Shown one piece after another: positions 1 through 12,387 of a stretch of DNA of 64,000 nucleotides. Source of the DNA: Blumeriella jaapii (lineage: Eukaryota > Ascomycota > Leotiomycetes > Helotiales > Drepanopezizaceae); the NCBI GenBank assembly GCA_009599575.1, contig VWND01000089.1, positions 38,501 to 102,500 of the forward strand. The letters run 5' to 3'. Position numbers and translations under genes: made by a program. Numbering within the stretch: the first letter of the stretch is position 1; the number at the start of each line of letters is the position of its first letter. The notes beneath the pieces were generated by a model, which was given only the letters and a program-made list of their open reading frames with translations, did not search any database and had not been told where the DNA came from.

Positions 1-273
1 ATGAGCTGCTGAATACGGTTCGAGGGCCAGCCTGCCCGAGGGCTGCAAAGCATCGCGGAGGCTCTGCTGCATGGGCCGATTTTGAGCGGCAGAGCCTTCT
101 AAGAGGGAGCTTTGCTGAATGATTGAGAAGGTATATCACGGAAAGCGGAAAAGCGCACTGCATATTTAGGCATGATACCCGGAGTTGATGGAGTCGGTAG
201 AATAGAACCAATACGGAACAAGCAATCCCATCTTTTGCAAATGCCTAGCGACGCCCTTTCGCCCGTTGATATC

Positions 274-1781
274 TCAAAGTTCATTATGCACCTGCTGCTT
301 CTCCTCCTTCTCCTTCTCCTTCTCTTCCGTCACAATAGGCTCCTGTGCTTCTCCAGCTGCTGCTTCCGCTTCCTCACCCTCGGCCTCTTCTGGAATTAAT
401 CCCGCTGGAATCTTGTGCTTAGCACCTTCGCCCAATCGAATGGCATCAACCCATCTCTCGATGGCCTCCTCGCGGACATCCTCCTCGCTAACGCTGTCTC
501 CACTTGGGATGTTTCTCCACCATCCTCGACGTCCGTTGACAGCAATGACTGCCGTCTCACTGCCCAGTTTCAAAGCATCCCTTATCTTGGCTGCTCCAGC
601 GTTCTCGGCTGGGACTTGGTAGAAAGGAAATAGCTTGCGGGCATGCATCTTGTGCTTGTGCGCCACTTCGGAGAGAGAGGTGAGGGCAGCCGCGGCTTTG
701 TCGTTGGCGGAGGAAGATACGAAGGCAAGAACACAAGTGCCGGTCTTGGGACCAAAGCACTCGGCCTCGAGCTTTTCGGGTGTCTCCAAGATGTCGAGCG
801 GCGGTGCGGCGGGGAGGTCCACGGGCTTCTCGGCCTCGACCGAGGGCTGCGTGGATTCGGTGGCATCCTCGACGAGGGTCTCGTCTGCAGCGGCAGGCTC
901 CTCTTTTTTGGCCTCCTTGGTCTTCTTCGTCTTTTTCTTCTCCTTGCTTTGGACCTTGACCTTTGCCGGGGCCGGGTCTGGGTTTGGCTCCGCAGCTTGA
1001 GACAAGAACTTGACCATGGCCTCCTTCTTCATCTCTCCATCATACACAATGCCCTCTGCCTCCTTGCCTCCCGGCAGTAACAGCAATGTGGGGAAATTGC
1101 TGATACCAAACAGCTCCAGCGACGCCTTTTCTTTCTCGGTATTTCGGATTTGCGCCACTTTGATGCTGCCCTTGAACTCAATAGCCAGCGCCTTCAACAA
1201 CGCGCTCGTCTTCCCTTTGTCGGAAAACAGGATTGCCTTCGCCGTGTCATTTGCTTCCGCCAACCAGCTCTCCAACGACTTGTCTTCCACACGCTTCACC
1301 AAGTTGGGGATCTTATCGATGACCGCGTCGACAATCCCCTTCGCTGTCCGCGGGCCCTGGTAGTCCTCCACAATTGGCCTTCCGGGTGTCTTCCCCGGCT
1401 TTACGAGTTTGAGGGTAGGGAAGCCTTTAACGTCCATGGTGCTACAGAATTGTTTGTTGCTGTCGTCATCGCAGTCGATGGCTGCTACTTTCGCAAGGCC
1501 TTGGAGGTTCGCAGCCGCTTTCTCGTAGGCGGGCTGCAGGTTTTTGCAATGTCCGCACCAAGGGGCATAGAATTCAACAATCTGGAGGGGGTTAGTGGGG
1601 TACTGTCCTGAAGCTGGTGAGTGTTGCTCACGGAGGTGTAGTTCGATTGGGCAATCAGACGATCGTAGCTCTTGCCATCGACCTGGAGGACCTTGGAGCT
1701 CTTGGGGTATAGTCCTGCATTCACGGGGATAGCAGCGAGGAGGGCCGCTGCCACGACGGCGAGGGTATGGGTGTGGACCAT
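274..1781 (-). CDS. ER protein disulfide isomerase, Mpd1/P5-like, one CGHC thioredoxin domain
   Basis: Thioredoxin-fold oxidoreductase that should form and shuffle disulfides in the ER lumen. Two exons: 1632-1781 and 274-1581. The 50-nt intron (1582-1631) starts GTGAGC and ends CCAG. The product is about 485 aa. I start at the ATG at 1781 because it gives a clear signal peptide (MVHTHTLAVVAAALLAAIPVNAG). After the splice come APWCGHCKNLQPAYEKAA, with the catalytic CGHC, and the cis-proline region GFPTL. A second, non-catalytic thioredoxin-like region follows (FPTLLLLPGG), then a Lys/Glu-rich linker and an acidic tail. The protein ends HNEL, a variant ER-retrieval signal. The single CGHC motif fits fungal Mpd1-like enzymes better than the two-CGHC PDI or TigA. 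Family call is firm; the exact orthologue is inferred. Confidence 0.9.
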
Positions 1782-3832
1782 GTTGAAGGCTGTTTGATGA
1801 TTGACTGTACTGCTGCGCAGTGGTTTAATGATCAATTCATGAAGTCGGATATGGCAAAGAGACCAGAGAAAAACAATGTCGGCTGTTCGACATGCGATTC
1901 GATCGTGTTGATTTGACAGGCTGTCCTGATCTAAAGTTGGTAAGTCAGTACTTATCTATAAAACCCAAAGGCCACTTTGACGTTTGACACCTTACGCTAT
2001 ATAATCCGGGGTAAAAGCACCGACATGCATTAGTACAATAGGGGCAAAAAGTATCTGCATCCCCGTTTGAAAGCCAAGGCAGCTGTAAAGCAGATGTCAA
2101 TATTTAAATACAACGCTATAAAATATAACTTTTCAGCCTCGTTGTTCTGAAACAAAATTCCGGAAGAGATGTAGTTTGAAGCGTTTGCTTCCACGAAGAT
2201 TTGCGGTTCGAGTCGAAATGCGCAAAAGCAGTGTGACGACTCATTCTTTTGCCACCTCTCGTGTCACCCCAGCAACTACGTATAGTTGCAAGCTCCCTGG
2301 TCTCCTGGTGGGTCTCCCATCAACTGTGGAGACTTTTCATGTATATAAGGCTCTCTCCCCTTAGCAACCTCTGCCTTCTGCAGTTGTTGATTCTAAGCTC
2401 GTTTCTCATATCATGTGAACCTGGCGACCCCAGTTGACTGATCTCAGCCCTTCGACTGATTAGATCGTCACAAGCAGAGGCTAAGGTAAACACTGATTTA
2501 ATAGCTTCGATATCTCAAGTGCAGTTGCCGTCGAAGTTTTATTTAATATCTATTTTACTTAATGTAACTAATGGTACTACTAGTGGGAAAACCCCTTGTG
2601 ATGACAGGTCTGTAAACAGTTTACGTTGGTTACGATGTTTTTAAATTAAGAGGTTGCGAGTTCTGAAATACAAAGTGTATGCGCGATAGAGTCAGTCAGA
2701 TGACCAGAGCGTGACATCATGTGATTTGACAATCATGTGGTCGAAAGGTAATTTGTCCATCCATCCCCTCATACCTTCCATTTCAAAAATGTATGAGTTT
2801 CCTACACTTCAGAGAGGCGCTGAACCCAAGTTACCACAGCCAAGATCGTATTTAAGCTGAGTGTACTAGTATTCGCCGTGAAAACTTGTCAGCATGGGTT
2901 TTGAGCTTTTACACATGTGGGTGAAATCATGAGTTCGGATTGAAGCGGAGCGGACGCAGAATGGAGGTACTCGAGTAGCGTGATTTTGCTGAGCGAAATT
3001 CTTGGTATGTAAACAAGCCATGCCCTACTTCAACGATGACAAGAACTCGTTCCAGCTTATTATGATTTAATTGATCAACATTCCAAAGCAGTTTTTGTCA
3101 CAATAGATATCATCTTACCCACTAACAGAAACGACGAGTCGAGGCGAACCTAAGCACCCGCTAATACAACAAGCACCCATGAAATTTCGAACAACAACTC
3201 CTCGTGACTCGACCAAGAGAGCAGTTACCGGGCCTTTCCAGTGATTCCCGAAGCCCCTGAATTGTACAGTTCGCAGCCTCGAATTGGAGTCCAGGTGCTC
3301 GGAACTCTCCTGCAGGTCATACAGTATCAAGTGTGCATCTCGTGCACCCTCCGAGGCTTCTGTGACAAGTAAAAATATCAGCTGGTAAATCAGAGATCTT
3401 GGATAAAGCCACTTGGTACCCGAAATCTGCAGAATGGTGCAGTGAATAAGTGGTGCGCCCGCATTGTAACATAAAGACGGAATTGCTTTTGTCGTTCGCC
3501 TTCCGTATGAAATTGTAGCTATCAAATGATAAGATGTAGCTCAGAAAAACATTCTTTGTGTCTCGTGTGTTATGAAGTAGATTTCATTCCTCTTTCATCT
3601 GGGATGACTCGGACTTCTTTCTCGCCTTTCCACTTCCGATATATATGCTAAGCCCAGTGATTAATCACAACTCCGTCTTTTGAAAGTGACGGTAGTCGTT
3701 CTCTATTCTAATCTCTCCGCCTCCTATTGCTTATAATCGAGCCTTCGGAACACCAATCTGTTTCTGTTAGAAGGCTTTCTTGGACTTCTATCATAACAAA
3801 GCTAAGCGATCCCAGAAAGTGCTACAGTCAAC
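1782..3832. other. Intergenic spacer, no recognisable gene
   Basis: About 2 kb of AT-rich sequence between the disulfide isomerase (-) and the glucanase (+). Open frames here are short and have no recognisable motif. A TATATATG box near 3640, about 190 bp ahead of the glucanase ATG, is a plausible core promoter element. I saw no transposon coding sequence. Confidence 0.5.
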
Positions 3833-4781
3833 ATGGCACCAGTTACTCATTTGATCGCTGTCTTGATGATGGCCCTCCGAGTCTCATCCTCCCCAGTGAA
3901 AGACACTTTCTTCGCAACCGGTCTCTTAAACCGCAGTCTCCCAGTCATCAGTCCAAACGACCCCAAGCGTGAGCTCCCTTTTCAATCTACAGCTTTCCTA
4001 CAGAAGTGGAATGGCTCTGGAAGCCAGGTCTCCTGGGCCTACAATTGGGACTCTACCCCGCCTCACAATTTCCCCAAGGACCTCGAGTTCGTCCCTATGC
4101 TCTGGAGCGCTGATGACAGCCACACCAAGCAGGTAACGCTCCACGATGCTCCTTCCTTCTAGCCTACGCTAACAGAGACAGTGGTCCGCGAACGCCAACG
4201 CCGCCATCGCCCGCGGCTCGCACCATATCCTCTCCTTCAACGAGCCAGATCACTGCGGCGTTGCCGGGGTGGGAGCGTGCATGTCTGCTCAAGACGCCGC
4301 CAACGCATACCGCACGCACATGAATCCTTTTGCCGGGCGAGCATATCTCGGTGCACCAGCCGTCACCAACGGCCCAAACGGCTTGACGTGGCTGAAAGAT
4401 TTCCTGTCGCTGTGCATCGGCTGCCACATCGACTTTGTCCCTATCCACTGGTATGGTTCAGCGACGAATACCGTGTATTTCAAGAACTACCTGGCAGACG
4501 CTCATGCGGTTGCGGGCAGGAATCTCTGGATCACGGAGGTATGTCTACCTCCTGTTGTGCTGCGAGTAGAAGAGATACTGATAGGGTTGCAGTTTAATGG
4601 CGCGGGAAGCTCGGCTGGGAAGACAGCTTTCCTCAAGAATGTGATTCCGTGGCTTGATGCCCAGGTGTACATCACCCGGTACTCGTGGTTCTGGTGTGAT
4701 GCGAAAGCCGAGTCGCCGATTGTCGACGGCGCGGGTAACCCGACGGCACTAGGGAAGGTGTACGGGTTTAGTGCGTTTTGA
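3833..4781 (+). CDS. Secreted glycoside hydrolase, Asl1/GH128-type (putative endo-beta-1,3-glucanase)
   Basis: Likely a cell-wall glucan hydrolase acting outside the cell. Three exons: 3833-4132, 4182-4538 and 4593-4781, giving 281 aa. Both introns (49 and 54 nt) are phase 0 with GTAACG/ACAG and GTATGT/GCAG borders. The N-terminus is a signal peptide (MAPVTHLIAVLMMALRVSSS). Family landmarks in order are SWAYNWD near residue 63, FVPMLW, ILSFNEPDHCG holding the probable acid/base glutamate, FVPIHWYG, and WITEFNG holding the probable nucleophile, rebuilt across intron 2. YSWFWCDA is near the C-terminus. Length and motif order match single-domain fungal Asl1 proteins. Substrate is inferred from the family. 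Confidence 0.9.
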
Positions 4782-5340
4782 GGCTACTTTGGTTTGGATA
4801 GTAGAGAAGATCGAGTTTGTACGTAGCTTGCTATCTATGATGTTGGCCTGGATGGTATGTGTCTAGCACAGTGTGAGGGAAAGACATTTGTTTCAAAATA
4901 AATGCACAAAGTCAACGGTTTTAAACTCGCCAGCGAGCGAGATGTCAGGATGAAGGTAAGAATCAGCCGATGTCAATCTAGATTAAGGTAACTTTTCCGA
5001 ATCATTTAAGCTTGCTGAGTTATGCTTATAATAAGGTTCTATCCGTGATCATCTTCCCCTTTAGAGAAAACAACAAACGCAAGCGAGTCCATCAACTCGC
5101 GATATCACGCGATCACGTAATCGTCCTGCTAAGCGTGCAGCTTTCGCCCCTCGGCGCGTCGGCACGGCACATATTTTTCCGGAAAGATATTGTCGTCGTC
5201 GCCGGCAGGTCTGTAGATCTTCTTTCTCTCTGTTCTCGTGCTACGTTCCACAGATCTGTGATCTTCCCTTTTGGTCGTGTTCTCTTTTCCCGGCTGCTGC
5301 TTCGAGAATCCCCTGCTCGCTTCGACTTGGTCATTACAAC
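4782..5340. other. Intergenic spacer upstream of the ABC transporter
   Basis: Roughly 560 bp holding the 3' region of the glucanase gene and the promoter/5' leader of the ABCA gene. The last 100 bp before the ATG are pyrimidine-rich, as is common in fungal leaders. No gene seen. Confidence 0.5.
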
Positions 5341-8300
5341 ATGACCGCGACAACTACAATCACCGACAAGAATGGCGCTTCTCAAGCAGACATGGCCTTG
5401 ACCCGCAAGAATCTCTTGATAGCCTTCAATCGCCACCTCATCAGCACGAGCATTCGAGCTTTCATCCTCCCCGTCGCGTTTATGGTCTTCCTCAGCTATG
5501 CTAGGAACCTCTTCGTCCCTCCTTCAAAATACGGCATAGGACCTGCGCGCCCCATTCGAACATTGGCAGAAGGCCTAGACGCTGCCGGCGGTGGCAGAAA
5601 CACCCTGGCGTTGGTGAACAATGGGTTTTCGGGGGGGGAGATTCAGCAAGTCATCGATGCGCTCGCGCAACCTGCGACTGCTGTTGGAGCCAACGTCGTC
5701 CAGCTGAATCATGAGACGCAATTGCTGGAGACGTGTAGGAGCAGCTTGCGAGGCGCAACTTCTTGTTACGGCGCCGTCGTGTTTATCGCCTCGCCTACGG
5801 AGGGGAGTGGAGGACTCTGGAACTATACCTTGAGGGCAGATGGTTCGTTCGGTGACAAGATGTATGTCGACAGGACGACGAACGATGCGCAGATCTATCT
5901 CTTGCCCCTGCAACGAGCCGTTGACACCGCAATTGCTGGGCTGAATGCTACGCTTGATCGGTCTGCCCTGCCTGGAACGGTGCTTCAATACCCATACACA
6001 AGCATATCGCAAGAGCAGCGAGAAGTCAACATTCGAGTCAGCTACCAGGGAGGCATCATCAATATTCTGGCTGTAGCGTTCTTGATTGGTATGCTAGGGA
6101 TTACCTATCATCTAACGGGATTCATTGCTTCCGAGCGAGAGTTGGGCATGTCTCAGTTGATTGAAGCCATGATGCCAAATCTACGCAGATGGCAGCCCCA
6201 GGTCGCCAGGATTCTGTCCTATCATCTCGCCTTTGATATTATCTACCTCCCAGGTTGGATTGTCATGGCCGTTGTCCTTGCTGTAGGTGTTTTTGCCCAG
6301 ACTTCCATGGCAGTCATCATTGTCTACCATATTCTTTCTGGCTTATCACTTGCCTCGTTCTCGGTTCTTGGTGCGTCTTTCTTCAAGAAGGCCCAGCGTA
6401 CGTACTCTTGCTTCCCAATTATCCCTGGAAGAGTCTATCCTGGTCTACACGTCTTCTCATTCACGTGTTTACTGACTGTCCGACAGTCAGTGGGATATCA
6501 TTGGCTCTGATTACTATCCTGCTGGGTGTGATTGTGCAGGTCCTCAAGTTCACCGACTCGGGATCGGTGGCCATCCTTTCTCTTCTATTCGTACCCTGCA
6601 ACTATGTCTTCTTCATGGTTCTGATGGCACGTTTCGAACGGCAAAAAATGGCTACTGATCTACTTAGTGCCGCGCCTAGAAATCCTTGGGAGTTGCCCGG
6701 GATAGCATTGTGGATATTTGCCATTGTCCAAATTTTCGCTTACCCGATTCTGGGAGCAATCGTGGAACGTTATTTATACGGCACCGCATCTCAGGGTCGA
6801 ACTGTCACCGGTCAAAACCTAGAGACGAATAACTTGTCATCTGCGACTGTCCAGCTCCAGAACTTTACTAAGCATTATCGACCCAACTGGTTCCGTCGAA
6901 AGCTCGCTGGCATCACAAAGACTCCTAAAGCTACCGTGGTGGCCGTGGATAATTTGACGATGATTGCTAAGCAGGGTCAAATCTGTGTTTTGCTCGGAGC
7001 AAATGGAAGTGGGAAAAGCACGACTCTCGATGCAATTGCGGGCCTGAATACGGTCACCAGTGGAACAATCAGAGTTGATGGCAAGGGTGGACTTGGAATC
7101 GCGCCGCAGAAAAACGTCCTCTGGGACGACGTGACTGTGGAGGAGCACATTCGCATTTTCGACCAACTGAAGTCGACCGACAAGCACGATTCCAAAAAGG
7201 CACTTCGTACCCTAATCCATGCCATCGATTTAGACAGGAAGATCAGCTCGAAAGCTAAAACACTTAGCGGCGGACAGACAGAAGAAAGTTGCAGTTAGGA
7301 ATGATGTTCATAGGAGGGAGTTCTGTTTGTTGCGTGGACGAAGTCAGCAGTGGACTGGATCCCCTAAGTCGTCGAAAGATATGGGACATCTTGCTAGCAG
7401 AAAGAGGAGCGCGAACCATTATACTCACCACCCACTTCCTCGATGAGGCAGATCTTCTCGCCGATCAAATTGCAATCCTTTCCAAAGGCACTCTCCGAGC
7501 TCAAGGCTCATCGGTCGAACTAAAGAATCGACTAGGAGGCGGGTACCGAATCCATCTTCAAACCAAACCTGGACATGAAAAGGTACCAGCGATTGAAGGT
7601 GTCGCTACACTTGGGGTATTTGGACATACCATCTACTCTGCTCCGACGTCATCTCAAGCTGCACAAATCATTAGACGACTGGAAATTGAGGGCTTGACGG
7701 ACTACCAGTTGTCGGGACCCACGATTGAAGATGTCTTCCTCAAGCTAGCCGATGAAGTTCGTGCCGAGAGAACTACCAATGTTGACAGAGAGCCAATCAC
7801 GCCAGACTCAGGTTCGGGGTCCGAGAAGAATGCTGTGAACACGGCAACAGTTACTGCAAAGCCAACCCGCCAGCTCGAGTTGCGTACGGGCAAAACCATA
7901 GGATTTCTTCGTCAGGCACGTGTTTTGTTCCGAAAACGATATACAATTCTCCATCGGAACTATCTGCCATATATTGTTGCTCTCATCCTGCCCGTCATCG
8001 CTGCTGGCTTGGTCACGTTCTTTCTAAAGGGCTTCAACGGAGTTGGCTGCTCGCCTGAGTCGACCGTCAGACTCTCTGATGTGGAAACCCTGTCCACCCA
8101 GGAGCGATACGACTTGGTGATGGGACCTTCCTCGAAATTCACTAACGCTACACTCATGTCCTTGTACGCACCTCTGCTACCAACTCTTCTACCGGAAATA
8201 CAGCGACGCTTCCATTTGGTTGACACGCTTGCCGAGTTCAATACCTACATCAATCAGAACTACGCAAATGTGACACCAGCTGGATTCTTCATTGAAGACG

Positions 8301-10324
8301 CCCAGACCACTCTCGCTTACAAAGGAAATGGGGATATCTACAATTCCATTTTCGGACAGAACCTCATGGATGTTGCGCTCAGTAATATCAGCATCGGAAC
8401 ACAATATGCGTCGTTTGACGTTCCATGGGCACCCAATACGGGAAAGAGCTTGCAGCTTGTTGTTTACTTTGGACTCGCTATGGCTGCTTACCCTGGATTT
8501 TTCTCCCTTTACCCGACGATCGAAAGAACGAGGAAAATTCGTGGTCTCCAGTATTCTAATGGTGTGAGGTCGCTACCTCTCTGGCTGGCGTATTTGACCT
8601 TCGATTTCTTAATCGTCCTGGTATCGAGTGCACTAAGTGTCGTCATATTCGCAACATCGTCGTCGGCGTGGTATCACGTCGGATACCTGTTCCCCATTTT
8701 CATGCTCTATGGGCTTGTATCGATCCTGCTGTCATATGTTGTGTCGCTATTCGCCCGTACACAACTTTCCGCGTATGCATTTTCTGCAGCCGGTCAGGCC
8801 GTGTTCTTCTTGATCTATCTTGTCGCCTACATGGTCACTCTCACCTACGCAGTAAGTAAAAAGTTACCCCCCATTGTCGAGGCACTTGGCTAATTCTTTC
8901 AGCCAATCAACAAGATAAATGATTACCTGATCATCTGTCATTTTACCATATCTCTAGTGACACCGATGGGCAGCTTGATTCGGTCTATGTTCCTCGCACT
9001 CAACATCTTCTCCACCACATGCTCAGGGCGAGAGATCGCTTCTTATCCCGGAGGCATCCTTCAGTACGGCGGTCCGATTCTTTACCTCGTGATTCAGATC
9101 TTCTTTCTGTTCGCCATTCTACTCTGGTATGACTCGGGGTCTGTGGTAGCATGGTACCGCCGTATTCGAGGCTCACCTGCTATCCCCAACCAAGAGAATA
9201 TCCACACAGATGAAGAAGTTGCAGAAGAACTGGCTCGAGTCAGCAGCAGTTCCAATGATGGACTTCGCGTTCTCAACCTGACCAAGTCTTTTGGGCATGT
9301 CACTGCTGTCGAAAACCTCACATTCGGAATCAAACGCGGTGAAGTGTTTGCTCTGCTTGGCCCTAATGGCGCTGGAAAATCTACCACAATCTCCTTGATT
9401 CGTGGGAACATCCAGCCGTCAAAGAACGGAGGTGAGATTTTTGTCGACAATATCGAGATCAACAGACATCGCGCCCAAGCTAGGTCCCATCTAGGCGTAT
9501 GTCCGCAGTACGATGCCATGGACCAGATGACTGTCGTTGAGCACCTGAGATTCTATGCTCGTGTTCGTGGGGTATCGGACATCGAACACAACGTCCGAGA
9601 GGTCATCCGAGCCGTTGGACTCGAGGCATTTACGTCCAGAATGGCCGCGAAGCTGTCTGGTGGGAACAAGAGAAAGCTGTCGCTGGGAATTGCACTCATC
9701 GGCAACCCGACAGTGCTCCTCCTCGACGAACCGAGCTCGGGAATGGACGCGGCAGCCAAACGAGTGATGTGGAAAACACTGGCTGCTGTTGTACCTGGAC
9801 GCTCCCTCCTCCTCACGACGCATAGCATGGAAGAAGCAGATGCCCTTGCCGACCGGGCCGGGATCATGGCAAAGCGCATGCTTGCCATGGGTACGAGCGA
9901 CTACCTCCGCCACAAACATGGCGACGCATACTACATTCATCTCGTCATGAAGTCCGCGCCTCACACCACCCCCGAAGAGATATCTACCGTGCGCTCGTGG
10001 ATCCTGAACGAGTTCCCCGGTGCAGACATTGAACAGCAGACGTATCATGGCCAGATCAGATTCTCGGTGCCCGCTCAGAAGACGGTTGTTAAGGAAGTCG
10101 ACGTCGACGAGATCCACGGTGGTTTCAGCCAGCACGGGGTTGGGTCGCTGATCATGACTCTCGAGGATCGTTCCGAGGAGTTGGGGTTGGAGCATTATTC
10201 AGTTAGTCCGACGACGCTGGATCAGGTCTTCTTGTCTATTGTGCAGAAACACGATGTGGTGGAAGAGGGCTACGCAAGGTCGAAACCAGAGATGAATGTC
10301 TCCAGGAAGTTGACGAGGAGATGA
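5341..10324 (+). CDS. Full-size ABCA-type ABC transporter, frame broken in the NBD1 signature motif
   Basis: ATP-driven membrane transporter with order TMD1-NBD1-TMD2-NBD2, the ABCA layout; ABCA proteins typically move lipids. Introns are 6398-6486 (GTACGT/ACAG) and 8852-8902 (GTAAGT/TCAG). TMD1 begins with a TM helix near residue 40 and a large non-cytosolic loop. NBD1 has Walker A GANGSGKST near residue 523, signature LSGGQ near 611, Walker B VCCVDE, and the H-loop TTH. NBD2 has GPNGAGKST near 1293, LSGGN near 1391 and LLLDEPSSG. Directly after LSGGQ the reading frame shifts: two extra bases at 7278-7279 lead to a stop at 7296-7298. Ignoring those two bases restores LSGGQRRKLQLG and an open frame to 10324, about 1613 aa. 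Everything else is intact, so I read this as one gene with an assembly error or a very recent lesion. Confidence 0.88.
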
Positions 10325-10641
10325 GAGAACAGACAGAATCTGTATACTGTAGATGAGTAATGCTAGATACCTTGTACATATGAGATTAGCAGCAATTCAA
10401 CACTTGCAACACATTAGATCTTGTTTTACTTCTTCGAAATGTCTGCCCAAGCTTGGGCAACAGATGAGGAGAAGCCCCTTTTTCCAAAAATGGTATTGTC
10501 ACGTGATCGTCTAGAGGCTAAACTTCGGCTCGTATTTTCCAACCTCTGGTCCTCTATCTCTCTCTCTCTCCCTATCAACAATTCAAATTCTACTTTACCA
10601 ACGCACAACCGTCGCGAATCGCCAGCTCCAATGCAGCCTTC
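10325..10641. other. Short intergenic spacer, ABCA 3' end and TED1 promoter
   Basis: About 320 bp. It contains a TCACGTGATC box near 10498 and a pyrimidine-rich (CT) tract near 10552-10572, just ahead of the metallophosphoesterase start. No gene seen. Confidence 0.4.
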
Positions 10642-12387
10642 ATGTTCTTCCTGTATCTTCTTCGTTATGCGCTGTTAATTCTGGTACCAACATGTGCGCT
10701 GCTCTCGTCTTATCTTTATCTATACCCGCTGTTCCACTTCTGTGCCTTCCCTTCCCCTGAACAGAGCACCCGCACGGCGTACTTCAACACCCTCCGAGGC
10801 CATACTCCCTTCGCACCGAGAAATGCGTCGTTAAAGATTGCGCCCTTCCGTCTGCTGGCGCTGGGCGATCCGCAGCTCGAGGGCGAGTCCTCCATCCACG
10901 ACGCAGACGCGACCAACTTCCCGCACCTCTCCAAGTTCTGGAACGATGCTCTCCTCCGCGACGGGACGGTGCATAGTCCGCTGCAGCGGCTGCGGCACAG
11001 TCTGCATGACTTGATCGATTTCTACCTGGATGACATACCGAAAGCTCTCGCGGTCTATCGGAAGCGGCTCGATCTTATTGGGAATGATTACTACCTGGGA
11101 CATATCTATCGCACGATGCATTGGTGGACGGGCCCGACGCATGTCACTATTCTGGGGGATCTGGTAGGAAGCCAGTGGATTGACGACGCGGAGTTCGAAG
11201 TCCGGAGATGGAGGTACTGGAATCGAGTATTCCACGGAGGGGTCCTGGTCCCCGAGGAGGTCGAATGGCTGTCATCGGGGGACGACGATGCGCTTGTGCT
11301 TGGTGAGGACTCCGCGGCCTGGAAGAGAAGGGTCATAAATGTAGCTGGGAATCATGATGTTGGATATGCTGGGGATTTGACGAAGGAGCGCCTGGAGCGA
11401 TTTACCAAGGCTTACGGCAAGCCGAATTACGAGCTCCGGTTCCAGATGCCGGTGGCCTTTGCGAAAGGCGAAGAGAACGAAGAGGAGGAAGGGTTCGGAG
11501 AGAGGCCAGTACCGGAGCTGCGCATCGTGGTGTTTAACGACATGAACCTGGATACTCCCGCCGGATCCCAGGAGATGCAGCAAGAGACTTATGGCTTCCT
11601 CAACCACGTTATCACATCGTCAGAGGACGTGGCACGACCTGCGCACTTCACTATCCTGCTTACGCACATCCCCATGTACAAGGACGCCGGGATCTGCGTC
11701 GACGGGCCGTTCTTCGACTTCTATACCGACCAGTTCGGCAACGGAGTAAAGGAGCAGAACCACCTCTCCCGGGACGCGTCGAAGGGGATCCTGGAGGGCA
11801 TTTTTGGGATGAGCGGAAATCCCGATGCTGCAGGAGGAGGGTTTGGCAGGAACGGCGTCATTCTCACGGGCCACGACCATGAAGGCTGCAGTGTCTATCA
11901 TTATATCAACCAGTCCTCTCCCCCCGAGGAGAGGCAGTGGGAAGCCACGACGTGGCTGAAAGCTCGTGCTGATCGTCTGCACGAGCAGCCGGATCTCCCC
12001 GGCTTGCGAGAAATCACGGTGCGGAGCATGATGGGCGATTTCGCCGGCAACGCAGGGCTCATGAGCCTGTGGTTCGATGAGAAGACGTGGAACTGGCGGT
12101 TCGAGTTCGCGAATTGCGCATTGGGCGCGCAGCATATATGGTGGGTTGTACATATCCTGGATCTCGTTGCCGTGGGCGTCGCGCTCGTCTATGGGGTTAT
12201 CGTCATTACGCAACGGATGATGAGAAGTGTAGATAGTAAAGACGGGAAGCTGAGCAACGGAACCGCGAAGCCCTCGAAATCTGGGCATGCGAATGGCGAT
12301 ATGGCGAAGGCCAACGGAGCCACGGACACTCGTCCTACTCTTGCTGGGGTCTCGAAGGGCGTCGCCGAGATGAGTTTGAATTCTTAG
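10642..12387 (+). CDS. TED1: Ted1/MPPE1-like ER metallophosphoesterase
   Basis: Calcineurin-like phosphoesterase of the Cdc1/Ted1/PGAP5 family. Ted1 removes ethanolamine phosphate from GPI glycans in the ER, which helps GPI-protein exit. Single exon, 581 aa. There is an N-terminal membrane segment (residues 1-28) and a second near residues 505-530 (IWWVVHILDLVAVGVALVYG), followed by a low-complexity hydrophilic tail. Metal-site motifs occur in order: LGDPQ near residue 74, ILGDLVGSQW near 170, AGNHDVG near 235, LLTHIPMY near 337 and TGHDHEG near 412. The DLIDFYLDDIPK and GNDYYLGHIYRTM segments are typical of fungal Ted1. Family certain; assignment to Ted1 rather than Cdc1 is by overall resemblance. 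Confidence 0.87.
   Translation: MFFLYLLRYALLILVPTCALLSSYLYLYPLFHFCAFPSPEQSTRTAYFNTLRGHTPFAPRNASLKIAPFRLLALGDPQLEGESSIHDADATNFPHLSKFWNDALLRDGTVHSPLQRLRHSLHDLIDFYLDDIPKALAVYRKRLDLIGNDYYLGHIYRTMHWWTGPTHVTILGDLVGSQWIDDAEFEVRRWRYWNRVFHGGVLVPEEVEWLSSGDDDALVLGEDSAAWKRRVINVAGNHDVGYAGDLTKERLERFTKAYGKPNYELRFQMPVAFAKGEENEEEEGFGERPVPELRIVVFNDMNLDTPAGSQEMQQETYGFLNHVITSSEDVARPAHFTILLTHIPMYKDAGICVDGPFFDFYTDQFGNGVKEQNHLSRDASKGILEGIFGMSGNPDAAGGGFGRNGVILTGHDHEGCSVYHYINQSSPPEERQWEATTWLKARADRLHEQPDLPGLREITVRSMMGDFAGNAGLMSLWFDEKTWNWRFEFANCALGAQHIWWVVHILDLVAVGVALVYGVIVITQRMMRSVDSKDGKLSNGTAKPSKSGHANGDMAKANGATDTRPTLAGVSKGVAEMSLNS

Noticed and set aside
2200..2225. GGTTCGAGTC, similar to a tRNA B-box
   Set aside because: No matching A-box, acceptor stem or anticodon arm can be formed around it.
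3115..3525. A 136-aa minus-strand frame in the 1.8-3.8 kb spacer
   Set aside because: No signal peptide, domain or splice partner; AT-rich spacer with frames of this size expected by chance.
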